Part shown: piece by piece, positions 35,309-43,635 of the stretch
Layout of the letters: every line of letters starts with the position of its first letter
Numbering within the stretch: the stretch's first letter is position 1
Assembly: GCF_013607875.1 (NCBI RefSeq)
Contig: NZ_VDES01000003.1
Span: forward strand, 75,866 to 139,865
Direction of reading: 5' to 3'
Length of the DNA stretch: 64,000 bases
Source: Blastomonas ursincola
GTDB taxonomy: Bacteria > Pseudomonadota > Alphaproteobacteria > Sphingomonadales > Sphingomonadaceae
Translations under genes and position numbers: made by a program
Notes under the pieces: model-generated
Told to the model about the DNA's origin: nothing
The model's database searches: none
Seen by the model: only the letters and a program-made list of their open reading frames with translations

Positions 35309-35419
35309 CGGGTGTTCTCCCCTAAAATGGCTGACAAAAACGGCCCCGTCCCAGGGCTCGTATGGCTTTGGGATGTCCTTATGACTGACACCCGACTGTC
35401 ACAAATGAAAAGCTAGGAA

Positions 35420-35444
35420 ACGCAGGCGATTCCGCTACCTGCGT
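35420..35444. promoter_or_regulatory. Inverted repeat upstream of TonB receptor
   Basis: ACGCAGG and CCTGCGT are separated by 11 bases, 112 bases before the receptor start. The size suits a dimeric repressor site or an RNA hairpin in the leader. No known operator is recognised. Confidence 0.4.
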
Positions 35445-35474
35445 GACATTCTTGCAACGCAATTAACCTTTGCC

Positions 35475-35510
35475 GCGACGTCAATTGCATGGGCGGCAAT
35501 TGTGCGTCGC
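35475..35510. promoter_or_regulatory. Long imperfect inverted repeat between pepP-like gene and TonB receptor
   Basis: GCGACG-CAATTGC pairs with GCAATTG-CGTCGC (13 pairs with a one/two-base bulge, loop of seven). It lies about 50 bases past the stop of the aminopeptidase gene and 167 bases before the receptor start on the same strand. It may be a terminator without a T-run, or an operator. Confidence 0.45.
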
Positions 35511-35560
35511 AGCATTCCGTTGGCGTAAAGCGGCAGGATCGCCCCAAATTGACGCGGACG

Positions 35561-37345
35561 TCAACCGATCGGGGCGCAGGCGGCCTCCAGCCAGGCCAGT
35601 GCCTCGCCATCAAGCTGCGGCGCGACCACCTCCAGTACCTTGGCATGATAGGCATTGAGCCAGCCGAGTTCGGCGGGGCTGAGCAGTTCGGGTTCGATGC
35701 AGTTGCGGTCGATCGGCGCGAAGGTCAGAGTCTCGAAGCCGAGCATGTCGAGCTCGGCACCGGCGATCTCGAGCGGTTCGACCAGCACCAGATTCTCGAT
35801 GCGGATGCCGAATTCTCCGGCCTTGTAATAGCCGGGCTCGTTCGAGCAGATCATGCCGGGGCGCAGCGGCTCGCCCTGGCCGCCGAACGCGGCAATGCGC
35901 TGCGGTCCTTCATGCACCGCCAGGAAACTGCCGACGCCATGGCCGGTGCCGTGCGCATAATCGACGCCATCGGCCCAGAGGAATTGGCGTGCGAGCGTAT
36001 CGAGCTGCCCGCCGGTCGTCCCCTTGGGGAAGCGGATGGTGGCGAGCGCGATATGGCCCTTCAGCACCTGGGTGAAGCGCCGCTTCATTTCCGCTGTCGG
36101 CGTGCCGATGGCGATGGTGCGGGTGATGTCGGTGGTACCGTCGAGATACTGGCCGCCGGAATCGACCAGATACAGGCTGTCCGTCACGATCGGCAGGTTG
36201 GTTTCCTCGCTGACCCGGTAATGGCAGATCGCGCCGTTCGACGACGCGCCGGAGATGGTGTCGAACGAGGTGTCGATCAGCTTGCCGGTCGCTTCGCGGA
36301 ATTCGAGCAGCTTGGCTGCGGCGGAAAGCTCGGTCTCGCCACCTGCCGGGCCGGCGATCGAGAGCCAGTGGAGGAAGCGACTGACCGCCGCGCCGTCGCG
36401 CGCCTGCGCGGCGCGATGGCCTTCGATCTCGGTCTGGTTCTTCATCGCGCGCGGCAGCACGCTCGGGTCGCGCTTGGCCACGATCCTGGCGCCGGCGGCT
36501 TCGAGCCGGGCAAAGATCGCCGCGACCGCGCGTTCGGGATCGACCGCGACGGCCTTGCCGCTCAGCGCGTCGAGCCCTGCCGGAAAATCGTCATAGCCAT
36601 GCAGCGCGACCTGGTTGCCCAGATGCGCGCGCAGATCGTCGGTCACCTTTTCGGGGGCGACATAGAGATCGGCGCTGCCGTCCCGATGCACCACGCCATA
36701 AGAAAGCGTCACCGGCGTGTGCGTCACGTCGCCGCCGCGCACGTTGAACAGCCAGGCGACCGAATCGAGTGCGGTGATGACCGCGGCATCGAGCTTCTCG
36801 TCCGCCAGCCAGGCCGCGACATCTGCGCGCTTGTCGCCCGCATCCTTGCCAGCATATTCGAGCGCATGCGGCTTCATCACCGCATCGGGGCGCGCGGGCT
36901 GATCGTGCCATACCGCATCGACGGGATTGCTCGCGACCTCCCTGAGCGACGCGCCGACCTTGGCCAGCTTCGCGCTCGCCTGTTTCACCCAGTCGCGGGT
37001 GTGCAGCCAGGCATCATAGCCGATCACGGCCCCTTCGCCGACGTTCGCCCCCAGCCAATCCGCGACGCTCTGTTGCGCGGTGCCGACATATTCGAACAGC
37101 CGTCCGTCTACCTGATCGCGCACCTGGATCGTATAGCGCCCGTCGACGAAAATCGCCGCCCGGTCGGATAGCACCACCGCGCTGCCCGCCGATCCGCCAA
37201 AACCGGTCAGCCATTCCAGCCGCTGCGCATAGGCGCCGATATACTCGCTCATATGCTCGTCACAGATCGGAACGACAAAACCATCCAGCCCCTGACGCTT
37301 CAGTTCTTCGCGCAAGGCGGCGAGGCGGGCTTCATGGGTGGACAT
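35561..37345 (-). CDS. M24 Xaa-Pro aminopeptidase (aminopeptidase P type)
   Basis: A 594-residue three-domain aminopeptidase P that removes N-terminal residues before proline. The C-terminal pita-bread domain has the five metal-binding positions in GGQYLDGTTDITRT (two Asp), GTGHGVG (His), SNEPGYY (Glu) and IRIENLV (Glu). The long N-terminal region contains two creatinase-N-like domains, as in eukaryotic and many alphaproteobacterial enzymes. There is no signal peptide, so it is cytosolic. The ATG at 37345 or that at 37351 could be used. It is divergent from the oligopeptidase gene. Confidence 0.93.
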   Translation of the reverse strand: MSTHEARLAALREELKRQGLDGFVVPICDEHMSEYIGAYAQRLEWLTGFGGSAGSAVVLSDRAAIFVDGRYTIQVRDQVDGRLFEYVGTAQQSVADWLGANVGEGAVIGYDAWLHTRDWVKQASAKLAKVGASLREVASNPVDAVWHDQPARPDAVMKPHALEYAGKDAGDKRADVAAWLADEKLDAAVITALDSVAWLFNVRGGDVTHTPVTLSYGVVHRDGSADLYVAPEKVTDDLRAHLGNQVALHGYDDFPAGLDALSGKAVAVDPERAVAAIFARLEAAGARIVAKRDPSVLPRAMKNQTEIEGHRAAQARDGAAVSRFLHWLSIAGPAGGETELSAAAKLLEFREATGKLIDTSFDTISGASSNGAICHYRVSEETNLPIVTDSLYLVDSGGQYLDGTTDITRTIAIGTPTAEMKRRFTQVLKGHIALATIRFPKGTTGGQLDTLARQFLWADGVDYAHGTGHGVGSFLAVHEGPQRIAAFGGQGEPLRPGMICSNEPGYYKAGEFGIRIENLVLVEPLEIAGAELDMLGFETLTFAPIDRNCIEPELLSPAELGWLNAYHAKVLEVVAPQLDGEALAWLEAACAPIG

Positions 37346-37468
37346 CAGCATGGCGGGGTATCAACTCCTTGCAAAAGCGGTTGGGCGGCAAGATAGAGAC
37401 AATCCGTGACCAGCGCCAGTCTGGCGACCGGAACGTTCTGTCGTGATCCAGTTCGAAGGGAGCCGTAC

Positions 37469-39634
37469 ATGCCGATCCGACCCAGTTTCTCATCCGTGAT
37501 TGCCCGCGCCGCGCTGGTGGCGGCAATGGCCCTGTCATCCCCTGTTCTTGCTAGCGAAAGTGCATCCATGTCCGACAAGCCCCAGCCGCCCATCGCCGAG
37601 CAGCGGCCCTATAGCTACGAACGCCACGGCGTGACCGTGCAAGATCCGTGGCACTGGCTGCGCGACCAGGGCTATCCCAAGGTCGATGATGCCGATGTGC
37701 TGGCCTATCTGGAATCGGAGAACCGCTGGTTCGAAGCCGCGATGAAGCCGCACCAGGCGCTGACCGACGCGTTGTTCGAGGAGATGAAGGGCCGCATCAA
37801 GGAGGATGACAGCTCGGTCCCGCAAAAGGATGGCGACTGGCTCTACTGGGTCGAGTACGACAAGGGCGCGCAGTACAAGAAATGGTATCGCAAGCCGGTT
37901 GCGGGCGGCGAGAAGCAGCTGATCCTCGACGAGACCGAGCTTGCCAAGGACAAGGACTATTTCCGCCTCGGCGCCTTCTCGGTCAGTCCCGACGGCAGGC
38001 TGCTCGCCTATTCGGTCGACGACAACGGGTCGGAGCGGTTCGAGGCGCGGTTCAAGGACCTGACCACCGGCACCATCCTGCCCGATGTCATCCCGGGGAC
38101 GCTCTCCAGTCTGGTCTGGACCGCCGACGGCAAGTCGCTGATCTATGGCCTGGCCAACGAGAACTGGCGCACCGACAATGCCCGGCTGCACGTGCTGGGC
38201 CAGCCGCTGGACAAGGATGTCGAGCTCTACAAGGAGGCGGATGAGGGCTTCCGCGTCGACGTGGGCATGACCTCGAACGAGAAGTACATCGTGATTGCCA
38301 CCGGCGACAACGAGACCAGCGAGATCCGCCTGCTGCCTGCGGACAATCCGCTGGGCGAGCCGATCCTGATCAGCCCGCGCAAGAAGGGCCGCGAATATGA
38401 CGTCGAGGAGCGCGACGGCACGCTATTCATCCACACCAATGACGAGCATGTGAACTTTCGCCTCGCCACTGCGAGCATCGACAATCCGGGCGAATGGACG
38501 ACGCTCATCCCCGGCAGCGACGATTTCTACATGACCGACATGAATGCCTTCAAGGACTTCTATGTCATCGAAGGGCGGCGCGGTGGCCTCGATCAGATCG
38601 AGATCCGCGATTATGCCGACCCCAAAAAGGTCCAGCCGATCACCTTCCCTGAGGCGAGCTATTCCGCGTCATTAGGCGACAATCCCGAATGGGACATGAA
38701 GGTGCTGCGGCTTTCTTATGAATCGATGGTCACGCCCGACACCGTCTATGATTATGATGTCGCGACGCAGAAGCTGACCGTGCTCAAGGTGCAGGAGGTG
38801 CCGTCGGGCTATAACGCCGCCGATTACGAGACCGAGCGGCTTATGATTGCCGCGCGGGACGGGACCGAGGTTCCAGTTTCGGTTATCTACCGCAAGGGCT
38901 TCAGGAAGGATGGCAGTGCGCCGCTGCACCTCTATGCTTACGGCGCCTATGGCTATGCGGTTCCACCGAGCTTCTCGGTCACGCGGCTCAGCCTGGTCGA
39001 TCGTGGCTTTGCCTATGCCATTGCGCATATCCGCGGCGGCGACGACCTCGGCCGCAAATGGTATCTCGATGGCAAGCTGACCAAGCGGACCAACACGTTC
39101 AACGATTTTGTCGATGTCGCCAAGGGGCTAATCGCCAAGGGATATACTGCAAAGGGCAAGGTGACCGCGAGCGGCGGCTCGGCGGGTGGCGAGCTGATGG
39201 GCGTGGTCGTCAACACCGATCCCGATCTGTGGGGCGCGGTCGTGGCGCATGTGCCGTTCGTCGACGTGGTCAACACGATGCTCGACGAGAGCCTGCCGCT
39301 GACGCCGGGCGAATGGCCCGAATGGGGCAACCCTATCACCGACAAGGCGGCGTTCGACCTGCTGCGATCGTACAGCCCCTATGACAATGTGAAGGCCCAG
39401 GCCTACCCGCCGCTGCTGGTGACCGCAGGGCTCAACGATCCGCGCGTGACCTATTGGGAGCCCGCGAAATGGGTGGCGAAGCTGCGCGTCACCAAGACCG
39501 ATGACAACGCACTGCTGCTCAAGACCAATATGGGCGCAGGCCATGGCGGCAAGTCGGGCCGGTTCGACTCGCTCAAGGAGACGGCCGAGGAGTTCGCCTT
39601 CATCCTCTGGCAGATGGGCATGGCGGGCAAGTAA
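37469..39634 (+). CDS. Secreted oligopeptidase B-like S9 prolyl oligopeptidase family protein
   Basis: A 721-residue S9A peptidase with a signal peptide (n-region MPIRPSFS, hydrophobic core, cleavage near VLASES). The N-terminal YERHGVTVQDPWHWLRD and a central beta-propeller precede the catalytic domain with S571 in GGSAGGELMG, Asp in LNDPRVTYWEP and H692 in GAGHGGKSGR. The propeller and GGSAGG context match oligopeptidase B, which cuts short peptides after basic residues. AAGGGAG precedes the ATG at 37469. The export signal indicates a periplasmic role alongside the S10 and DUF885 proteins. Confidence 0.92.
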   Translation: MPIRPSFSSVIARAALVAAMALSSPVLASESASMSDKPQPPIAEQRPYSYERHGVTVQDPWHWLRDQGYPKVDDADVLAYLESENRWFEAAMKPHQALTDALFEEMKGRIKEDDSSVPQKDGDWLYWVEYDKGAQYKKWYRKPVAGGEKQLILDETELAKDKDYFRLGAFSVSPDGRLLAYSVDDNGSERFEARFKDLTTGTILPDVIPGTLSSLVWTADGKSLIYGLANENWRTDNARLHVLGQPLDKDVELYKEADEGFRVDVGMTSNEKYIVIATGDNETSEIRLLPADNPLGEPILISPRKKGREYDVEERDGTLFIHTNDEHVNFRLATASIDNPGEWTTLIPGSDDFYMTDMNAFKDFYVIEGRRGGLDQIEIRDYADPKKVQPITFPEASYSASLGDNPEWDMKVLRLSYESMVTPDTVYDYDVATQKLTVLKVQEVPSGYNAADYETERLMIAARDGTEVPVSVIYRKGFRKDGSAPLHLYAYGAYGYAVPPSFSVTRLSLVDRGFAYAIAHIRGGDDLGRKWYLDGKLTKRTNTFNDFVDVAKGLIAKGYTAKGKVTASGGSAGGELMGVVVNTDPDLWGAVVAHVPFVDVVNTMLDESLPLTPGEWPEWGNPITDKAAFDLLRSYSPYDNVKAQAYPPLLVTAGLNDPRVTYWEPAKWVAKLRVTKTDDNALLLKTNMGAGHGGKSGRFDSLKETAEEFAFILWQMGMAGK

Positions 39635-39682
39635 CCGGGTCGGGGCCGGGGCAGGGCGGATGCGCTCGGCCCCGGTGCCGGC

Positions 39683-40522
39683 TCAGCGGCAGGGACCGAG
39701 CTGCTCGAGCACGAAATTATAGTCACGCCGCGCCAGATCGTTGTCCGCAGGCGTGTCGGAGACAAGCGCCCGCGCAGGGATTTCGCGGGGGAGCGAGCAG
39801 GCGAGCCGATACCAGAGCAGCGTGTTGCGCTTCGGCGGCGCGGCAGCCTCGTCGACGATCTCGGTGAGCGAAACTGCCCAGCGCGCGGCAAGGCCGGGAC
39901 GGCGCAACACGGTGATCGACACCGGGTCCCCGGTCGACGTCGCCAGAAAGACCTGCGTCTCGCCTTCACCCTGCAGATTGCCGCGTACGTGCAGCGCCTC
40001 GCGTATGCCCTTGATCGCTGGCGGCGCGCCGGTGCTGACCAATTCGGTCACGATGTCACGCACTTGCTGTTCGGTGGCCGCCGTCCAGGCGACTTGCGCG
40101 TCCTTGGAGACAAGCTGGACCTCACCGGGGCGCGTGCCGGGCCGGGCGAACAGCAGGAACTGTTGCTTTTTCAGCTTGGGAACGTTGCCCTTGGCGTTAC
40201 GCGGCACGTCAACCAGATAGCGAATCGATTCGCTGACGCCCTGCTTTCCGCGAATGAGATTCAATACCTGCGCCTCGACGAACAGCCGTGCCATAGTGGG
40301 TGCGACGTCGGGCGCGCGCGCCGGATCGACGACGGTGGTCTTCTTAACCTGGACCCGCAGCACCTGCGGAGCGGCATCCGCAAGGCGTGCCAGAGCGACA
40401 TAGCCCGGTCCCTCCGTTTCGGATGAAACCTGTGCATTCGCGGCGTATACGATAGGAAAACCGCCACTAATTGCGATGGTTAAGGCGGTGGCGGCAGCAA
40501 GCGATTTGAGCGCGTGCGGCAT
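39683..40522 (-). CDS. Secreted protein of unknown function
   Basis: I do not recognise this 279-residue protein. The ATG at 40522 follows GAGGAG and starts a signal peptide (PHALKSLAAATALTIAISGG, cleavage probably after YAANA). The mature part has no membrane helices and no metal motif. Segments seen include RVQVKKTTVVDPARAPD, QQFLLFARPGTRPGEVQLV and a C-terminal RLACSLPREIPARALVSD. Two cysteines near the end could form a disulfide. It appears to be a conserved sphingomonad periplasmic protein, judging by its compact, non-repetitive sequence. Confidence 0.65.
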   Translation of the reverse strand: MPHALKSLAAATALTIAISGGFPIVYAANAQVSSETEGPGYVALARLADAAPQVLRVQVKKTTVVDPARAPDVAPTMARLFVEAQVLNLIRGKQGVSESIRYLVDVPRNAKGNVPKLKKQQFLLFARPGTRPGEVQLVSKDAQVAWTAATEQQVRDIVTELVSTGAPPAIKGIREALHVRGNLQGEGETQVFLATSTGDPVSITVLRRPGLAARWAVSLTEIVDEAAAPPKRNTLLWYRLACSLPREIPARALVSDTPADNDLARRDYNFVLEQLGPCR

Positions 40523-40703
40523 GGGGGAGTCTCCTCGTTTTCGCTGTCCGGAAGGGCGGCTGTCGGGGCTCAAAGGTTAATTCAAACTGAATCCATTTAA
40601 GCGATTGCCTGCTGATAAGTTGCGCGTTAAATCCCCTTTCGGGCAAGAGAAAAACAAACCAGAGGCTGGAACACAGCGGGGGAGCGGGAAGCAAGCCGGA
40701 AGG

Positions 40704-40734
40704 GTTGCATTCCGCAACTTGCATGTTTCATGCA
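40704..40734. promoter_or_regulatory. Cluster of inverted repeats upstream of tonB
   Basis: The 312-base gap 40523-40834 holds the promoters of tonB and the divergent secreted-protein gene, and no gene. Two small palindromes lie close together, GTTGC-ATTCC-GCAAC (40704-40718) and TGCATG-TTT-CATGCA (40720-40734). An iron-responsive regulator would be a natural candidate for a TonB operon, but I do not recognise an exact Fur or Irr box. Confidence 0.35.
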
Positions 40735-40834
40735 CCAGCTGCGGTCATCGGCTGGTTTGTCCGGGTGTCGTGGATTGCAATGTCGGCGCTCCCCGGATGA
40801 CGGGTTTCAATAGGGTAAGGAGCGTCGTTTCTGA

Positions 40835-41497
40835 ATGGCCTATGCTGATCAACAGGCAAGCGGAAACAAGATAGTTTCCCTCGTTATCGTGGCATTGATC
40901 CACATTGTGGTGATCTATGCCCTGGTAACAGGACTTGCATATAGTGCGGTCAAGACGGTGGCTGAAAAGCTGAACGTCGTTGACGTTGAGGAAGAGGTGA
41001 TCGAGCCGGAAGAGCCGCCGCCACCTCCGCCGGACCAGCCGATCACGCCGCCGCCGGTCGTAACGCCGCCGCCGATCGTTCGGACGCCGCCAACTACGGC
41101 GCCGGTCATCACCACCACCAACACTCCGCCGCCGGTGTTCATCCCGCAGCCTGTCGCTGCGCCGCCGCCTGCGCCTCCGGCACCGCCGCCGCCGCCTTCC
41201 AAGGCTTCGGGTGCATCGCCGCGTGGCAACCCGGGCAGCTGGGCAACCCCCAACGATTACCCCGCTCGCGCACTGCGTGAAGAGCGTGCTGGTACCACTC
41301 GTTTCCGCGTCACCATCGGCCCCGACGGCCGTGTGACGAACTGCGAGATCACCGGATCGAGCGGCCATGCCGATCTCGACGAGGCGACCTGCAAGAACGT
41401 GACCCGCAGGGCACGCTTCAAGCCGGCTCTCGACGCTGCCGGAAACGCGATTTCGGATACCTATTCGAACGCGGTTCGCTGGGAAATTCCGAAGTAA
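40835..41497 (+). CDS. tonB: TonB energy transducer
   Basis: A 220-residue inner-membrane protein that couples the proton-driven ExbB/ExbD motor to the outer-membrane receptors. It has one N-terminal transmembrane helix (about 12-35), a long periplasmic region of Pro repeats (PPPPPP, TPPPVV, PPPVFIPQP) and a C-terminal TonB domain (ALREERAGTTRFRVTIGPDGRV, CEITGSSGHADLDEATC, RRARFKPALD). It is the first gene of a four-gene operon with exbB and two exbD genes. Confidence 0.93.
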   Translation: MAYADQQASGNKIVSLVIVALIHIVVIYALVTGLAYSAVKTVAEKLNVVDVEEEVIEPEEPPPPPPDQPITPPPVVTPPPIVRTPPTTAPVITTTNTPPPVFIPQPVAAPPPAPPAPPPPPSKASGASPRGNPGSWATPNDYPARALREERAGTTRFRVTIGPDGRVTNCEITGSSGHADLDEATCKNVTRRARFKPALDAAGNAISDTYSNAVRWEIPK

Positions 41498-41593
41498 CAT
41501 TTGGACTGGATGCCGCTGCGGCGGATTGGGTTTTGGTTCTAGACGCACCGATTTTTGGACGGCGCTCTATCTATTTTCTGAGAGGAAGTTTTG

Positions 41594-42361
41594 ATGTTGA
41601 TTGAAATGCTGGCTGCGGCTGCAGGTGAAGCGCCGAAAAACGCTTTCGGTTTCGCGGAAGCTCTCGAGCAGGGCGGTGTGATCGCTTACGCCACCGTCGT
41701 TATCCTGGGTATCATGTCGTTCGGTTCGTTCTTCATCCTGTTCACCAAGCTGTTCGAACAGCAGAAGGTGCTCTCGCAGGGTGCCAAGGTTCGTGAAACC
41801 TTCTGGCGCGCTGGCAGCATGAAGGAAGGCGCCAACAAGCTCGAGAAGAACACCGCCTATCGCCAGATCGTCGACGACGGCCTGAAGGCACAGGAAGAGC
41901 ATGCCAAGCTGACCGACCCCGTCGAAGCCCATGACTGGCTGCACGGTTCGCTGAGCCGTTCGGAAGCTGCCATCAACGCCAAGCTGGCTGGTGGTCTGCC
42001 GTTCCTGGCAACCGTGGGTGCGACCTCGCCGTTCATCGGTCTGTTCGGTACCGTTATCGGTATCTATCGCGCACTGATCAAGATCGGCATCGCCGGTCAG
42101 GCATCGATCGACCAGGTCGCCGGCCCCGTCGGTGAAGCTCTGATCATGACCGCACTGGGTCTGGGCGTGGCCGTTCCCGCCGTGCTTGCCTATAACTGGC
42201 TGCAGGCTCGCAACAAGCTGATCGCTGCTCAGCTGAGCGCCTTCTCGACCGACGTTCTGGGCTACATGGCTTCGAACGGCGCTGTGGTCCCGGCGACCAA
42301 GGCTCCGGCTGCTCCCGCTGCCAAGCCCGCCGCTCCGGCCGCCGCACCGATCAAGAAGTAA
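41594..42361 (+). CDS. exbB: ExbB proton channel subunit
   Basis: A 255-residue MotA/TolQ/ExbB-family protein forming the pentameric channel that powers TonB. It has a long periplasmic/transmembrane start (FGFAEALEQGGVIAYATVVILGIMSFGSFFILFTKLF), and the signature GLLGTVIGIYRAL-type segment appears here as FIGLFGTVIGIYRALIKIG, followed by the third helix ALIMTALGLGVAVPAVLAYNWL. The C-terminus is an Ala/Pro-rich tail. AGAGG stands before the ATG at 41594. It lies 97 bases after tonB. Confidence 0.94.
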   Translation: MLIEMLAAAAGEAPKNAFGFAEALEQGGVIAYATVVILGIMSFGSFFILFTKLFEQQKVLSQGAKVRETFWRAGSMKEGANKLEKNTAYRQIVDDGLKAQEEHAKLTDPVEAHDWLHGSLSRSEAAINAKLAGGLPFLATVGATSPFIGLFGTVIGIYRALIKIGIAGQASIDQVAGPVGEALIMTALGLGVAVPAVLAYNWLQARNKLIAAQLSAFSTDVLGYMASNGAVVPATKAPAAPAAKPAAPAAAPIKK

Positions 42362-42538
42362 TCCGGCACAGGGCAGGGATGCGGCCAGCCTTTCCGGCAC
42401 CGCATCCCTCCCGCGCAGCCCGGCCGATAGTGCCGAAGCTGCATCGGATAGACTGGCCGTTCCGGATTTTCCCGGCCGGCCGGTGACACAGCCACCGCTC
42501 TTTCGGGCTAGTGGCATGACAGAATAGGATTTGTTGCG

Positions 42539-43072
42539 ATGGCAATGAGCGTTGGAGGCGCCGGCGGCGAAGAGAAGCCGATGTCGGACATCAACACCAC
42601 GCCCCTCGTGGACGTGATGCTGGTGCTTCTCATCATCTTCCTGATCGCGATCCCGGTCGTGATCCAGACGGTGGATGATCTGGAAATCCCGGTCGTCGAA
42701 TTCGAACCGACCGAGACGAAGAACGAAAACATCCTGCTTTCGGTTTCCTCGACTGATGCCAATGGCCTCAGCCCGGGTGACGAAGGCTTCGCGGGCGCAA
42801 GCCCGAACGGCGAATGCCGCGTCTATGTGAACGTGACGCCGGTGGACAATGCCGAGCTTCAGGAACTCGCTGTGAAGCGCCTGGAATCGATCATTGAAAA
42901 TGCCGGTGGCGTGGAAAACCTGAAGGAAGAAGATCTTCCCGAAGTGCACATCCGCGGCGACGTCAATGCACCCTATCGTTGCATCGGTGGCGCAATCTTC
43001 ACCGTGCAGCGCGCCGGTTTTGCCAAGGTGGGCTTCATTTCCTCGCCCATCGCGCTGGTTGAAGCAGGTTAA
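42539..43072 (+). CDS. exbD: ExbD-like subunit, long form
   Basis: A 177-residue ExbD/TolR-family protein, longer than the usual 140. The membrane helix carries the proton-binding Asp in MSDINTTPLVDVMLVLLIIF. The periplasmic domain contains an insert (about 78-125) with two cysteines, ECRVYVNV and YRCIGG, and ends in GFAKVGFISSP. It follows exbB by 178 bases and precedes a second, shorter exbD by 38 bases. The two are clearly different in sequence. Confidence 0.92.
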   Translation: MAMSVGGAGGEEKPMSDINTTPLVDVMLVLLIIFLIAIPVVIQTVDDLEIPVVEFEPTETKNENILLSVSSTDANGLSPGDEGFAGASPNGECRVYVNVTPVDNAELQELAVKRLESIIENAGGVENLKEEDLPEVHIRGDVNAPYRCIGGAIFTVQRAGFAKVGFISSPIALVEAG

Positions 43073-43110
43073 GCGCTTCGGTGCGCACACAGGAATTGGA
43101 GTAGCTTGAT

Positions 43111-43554
43111 ATGGCAATGAGTGGCGGCAAGGACGATGGCGAGCCGATGATGGAGATGAACACGACGCCGTTGATCGACGTCATGCTCGTGCTCCTCATC
43201 ATGTTCATCATCACCATCCCGGTCCAGACCCATGCGGTGAAGATCGACCTGCCGGTCGACAGCCAGACTCCGCCGGATGTCCAGATCGAACCGGTCAAGA
43301 ACAAGCTGACCGTCGATACCAACGATACCATCGCCTGGAATGGCACCCCGGTATCGCAGGGACAGCTGGCCGGGATTCTGGCACAGACCCGCAACATGGA
43401 TCCGGAACCCGAACTGCAGTTCCAGCCGGATGCCCGTTCGCGCTATCAGATCACCGACGAGGTTCTCGCCGTGATCAAGCGCAGCGGCGTGACCAAGCTG
43501 GGCTTCGTGGGTAACGAACAGTACGGCACCTTCCAGAAGCCGCCGGGCCAGTAA
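43111..43554 (+). CDS. exbD: ExbD-like subunit, short form
   Basis: A 147-residue ExbD/TolR-family protein of ordinary length. The transmembrane segment with its Asp is MNTTPLIDVMLVLLIMFIITI, and the periplasmic domain ends SGVTKLGFVGNEQYG. ExbD forms a dimer inside the ExbB pentamer, so two different ExbD proteins could give a heterodimer or alternative motors. It is the last gene of the tonB operon; a terminator follows the stop. Confidence 0.93.
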   Translation: MAMSGGKDDGEPMMEMNTTPLIDVMLVLLIMFIITIPVQTHAVKIDLPVDSQTPPDVQIEPVKNKLTVDTNDTIAWNGTPVSQGQLAGILAQTRNMDPEPELQFQPDARSRYQITDEVLAVIKRSGVTKLGFVGNEQYGTFQKPPGQ

Positions 43555-43585
43555 TGGACCGGCAGCCCTGGTGCTGACACAGAGA

Positions 43586-43616
43586 AGGGCGGCGTAGCGA
43601 TACGCCGCCCTTTTTC
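43586..43616 (+). terminator. Terminator of the tonB-exbB-exbD-exbD operon
   Basis: A perfect 11-base-pair stem (AGGGCGGCGTA with TACGCCGCCCT around GCGA) followed by TTTTTC, about 32 bases after the last exbD stop. Confidence 0.9.
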
Positions 43617-43635
43617 TTTGCCTGCAGTGCGGCGA

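Noticed and set aside
32462-35416. 984-codon open frame on the plus strand
   Set aside because: It is antisense to the second TonB receptor, shows no family motif and no signal for translation. GC-rich codon bias of the receptor keeps the opposite strand open.
35309-35475. Possible cobalamin riboswitch upstream of the TonB receptor
   Set aside because: I see hairpins but no B12-box-like conserved sequence, so only inverted repeats are reported.
40535-40600. CtrA-type TTAA-N7-TTAA site in the tonB promoter region
   Set aside because: TTAA motifs occur (in GGTTAATTC and ATTTAAGCG) but their spacing is about 16 bases, not seven.
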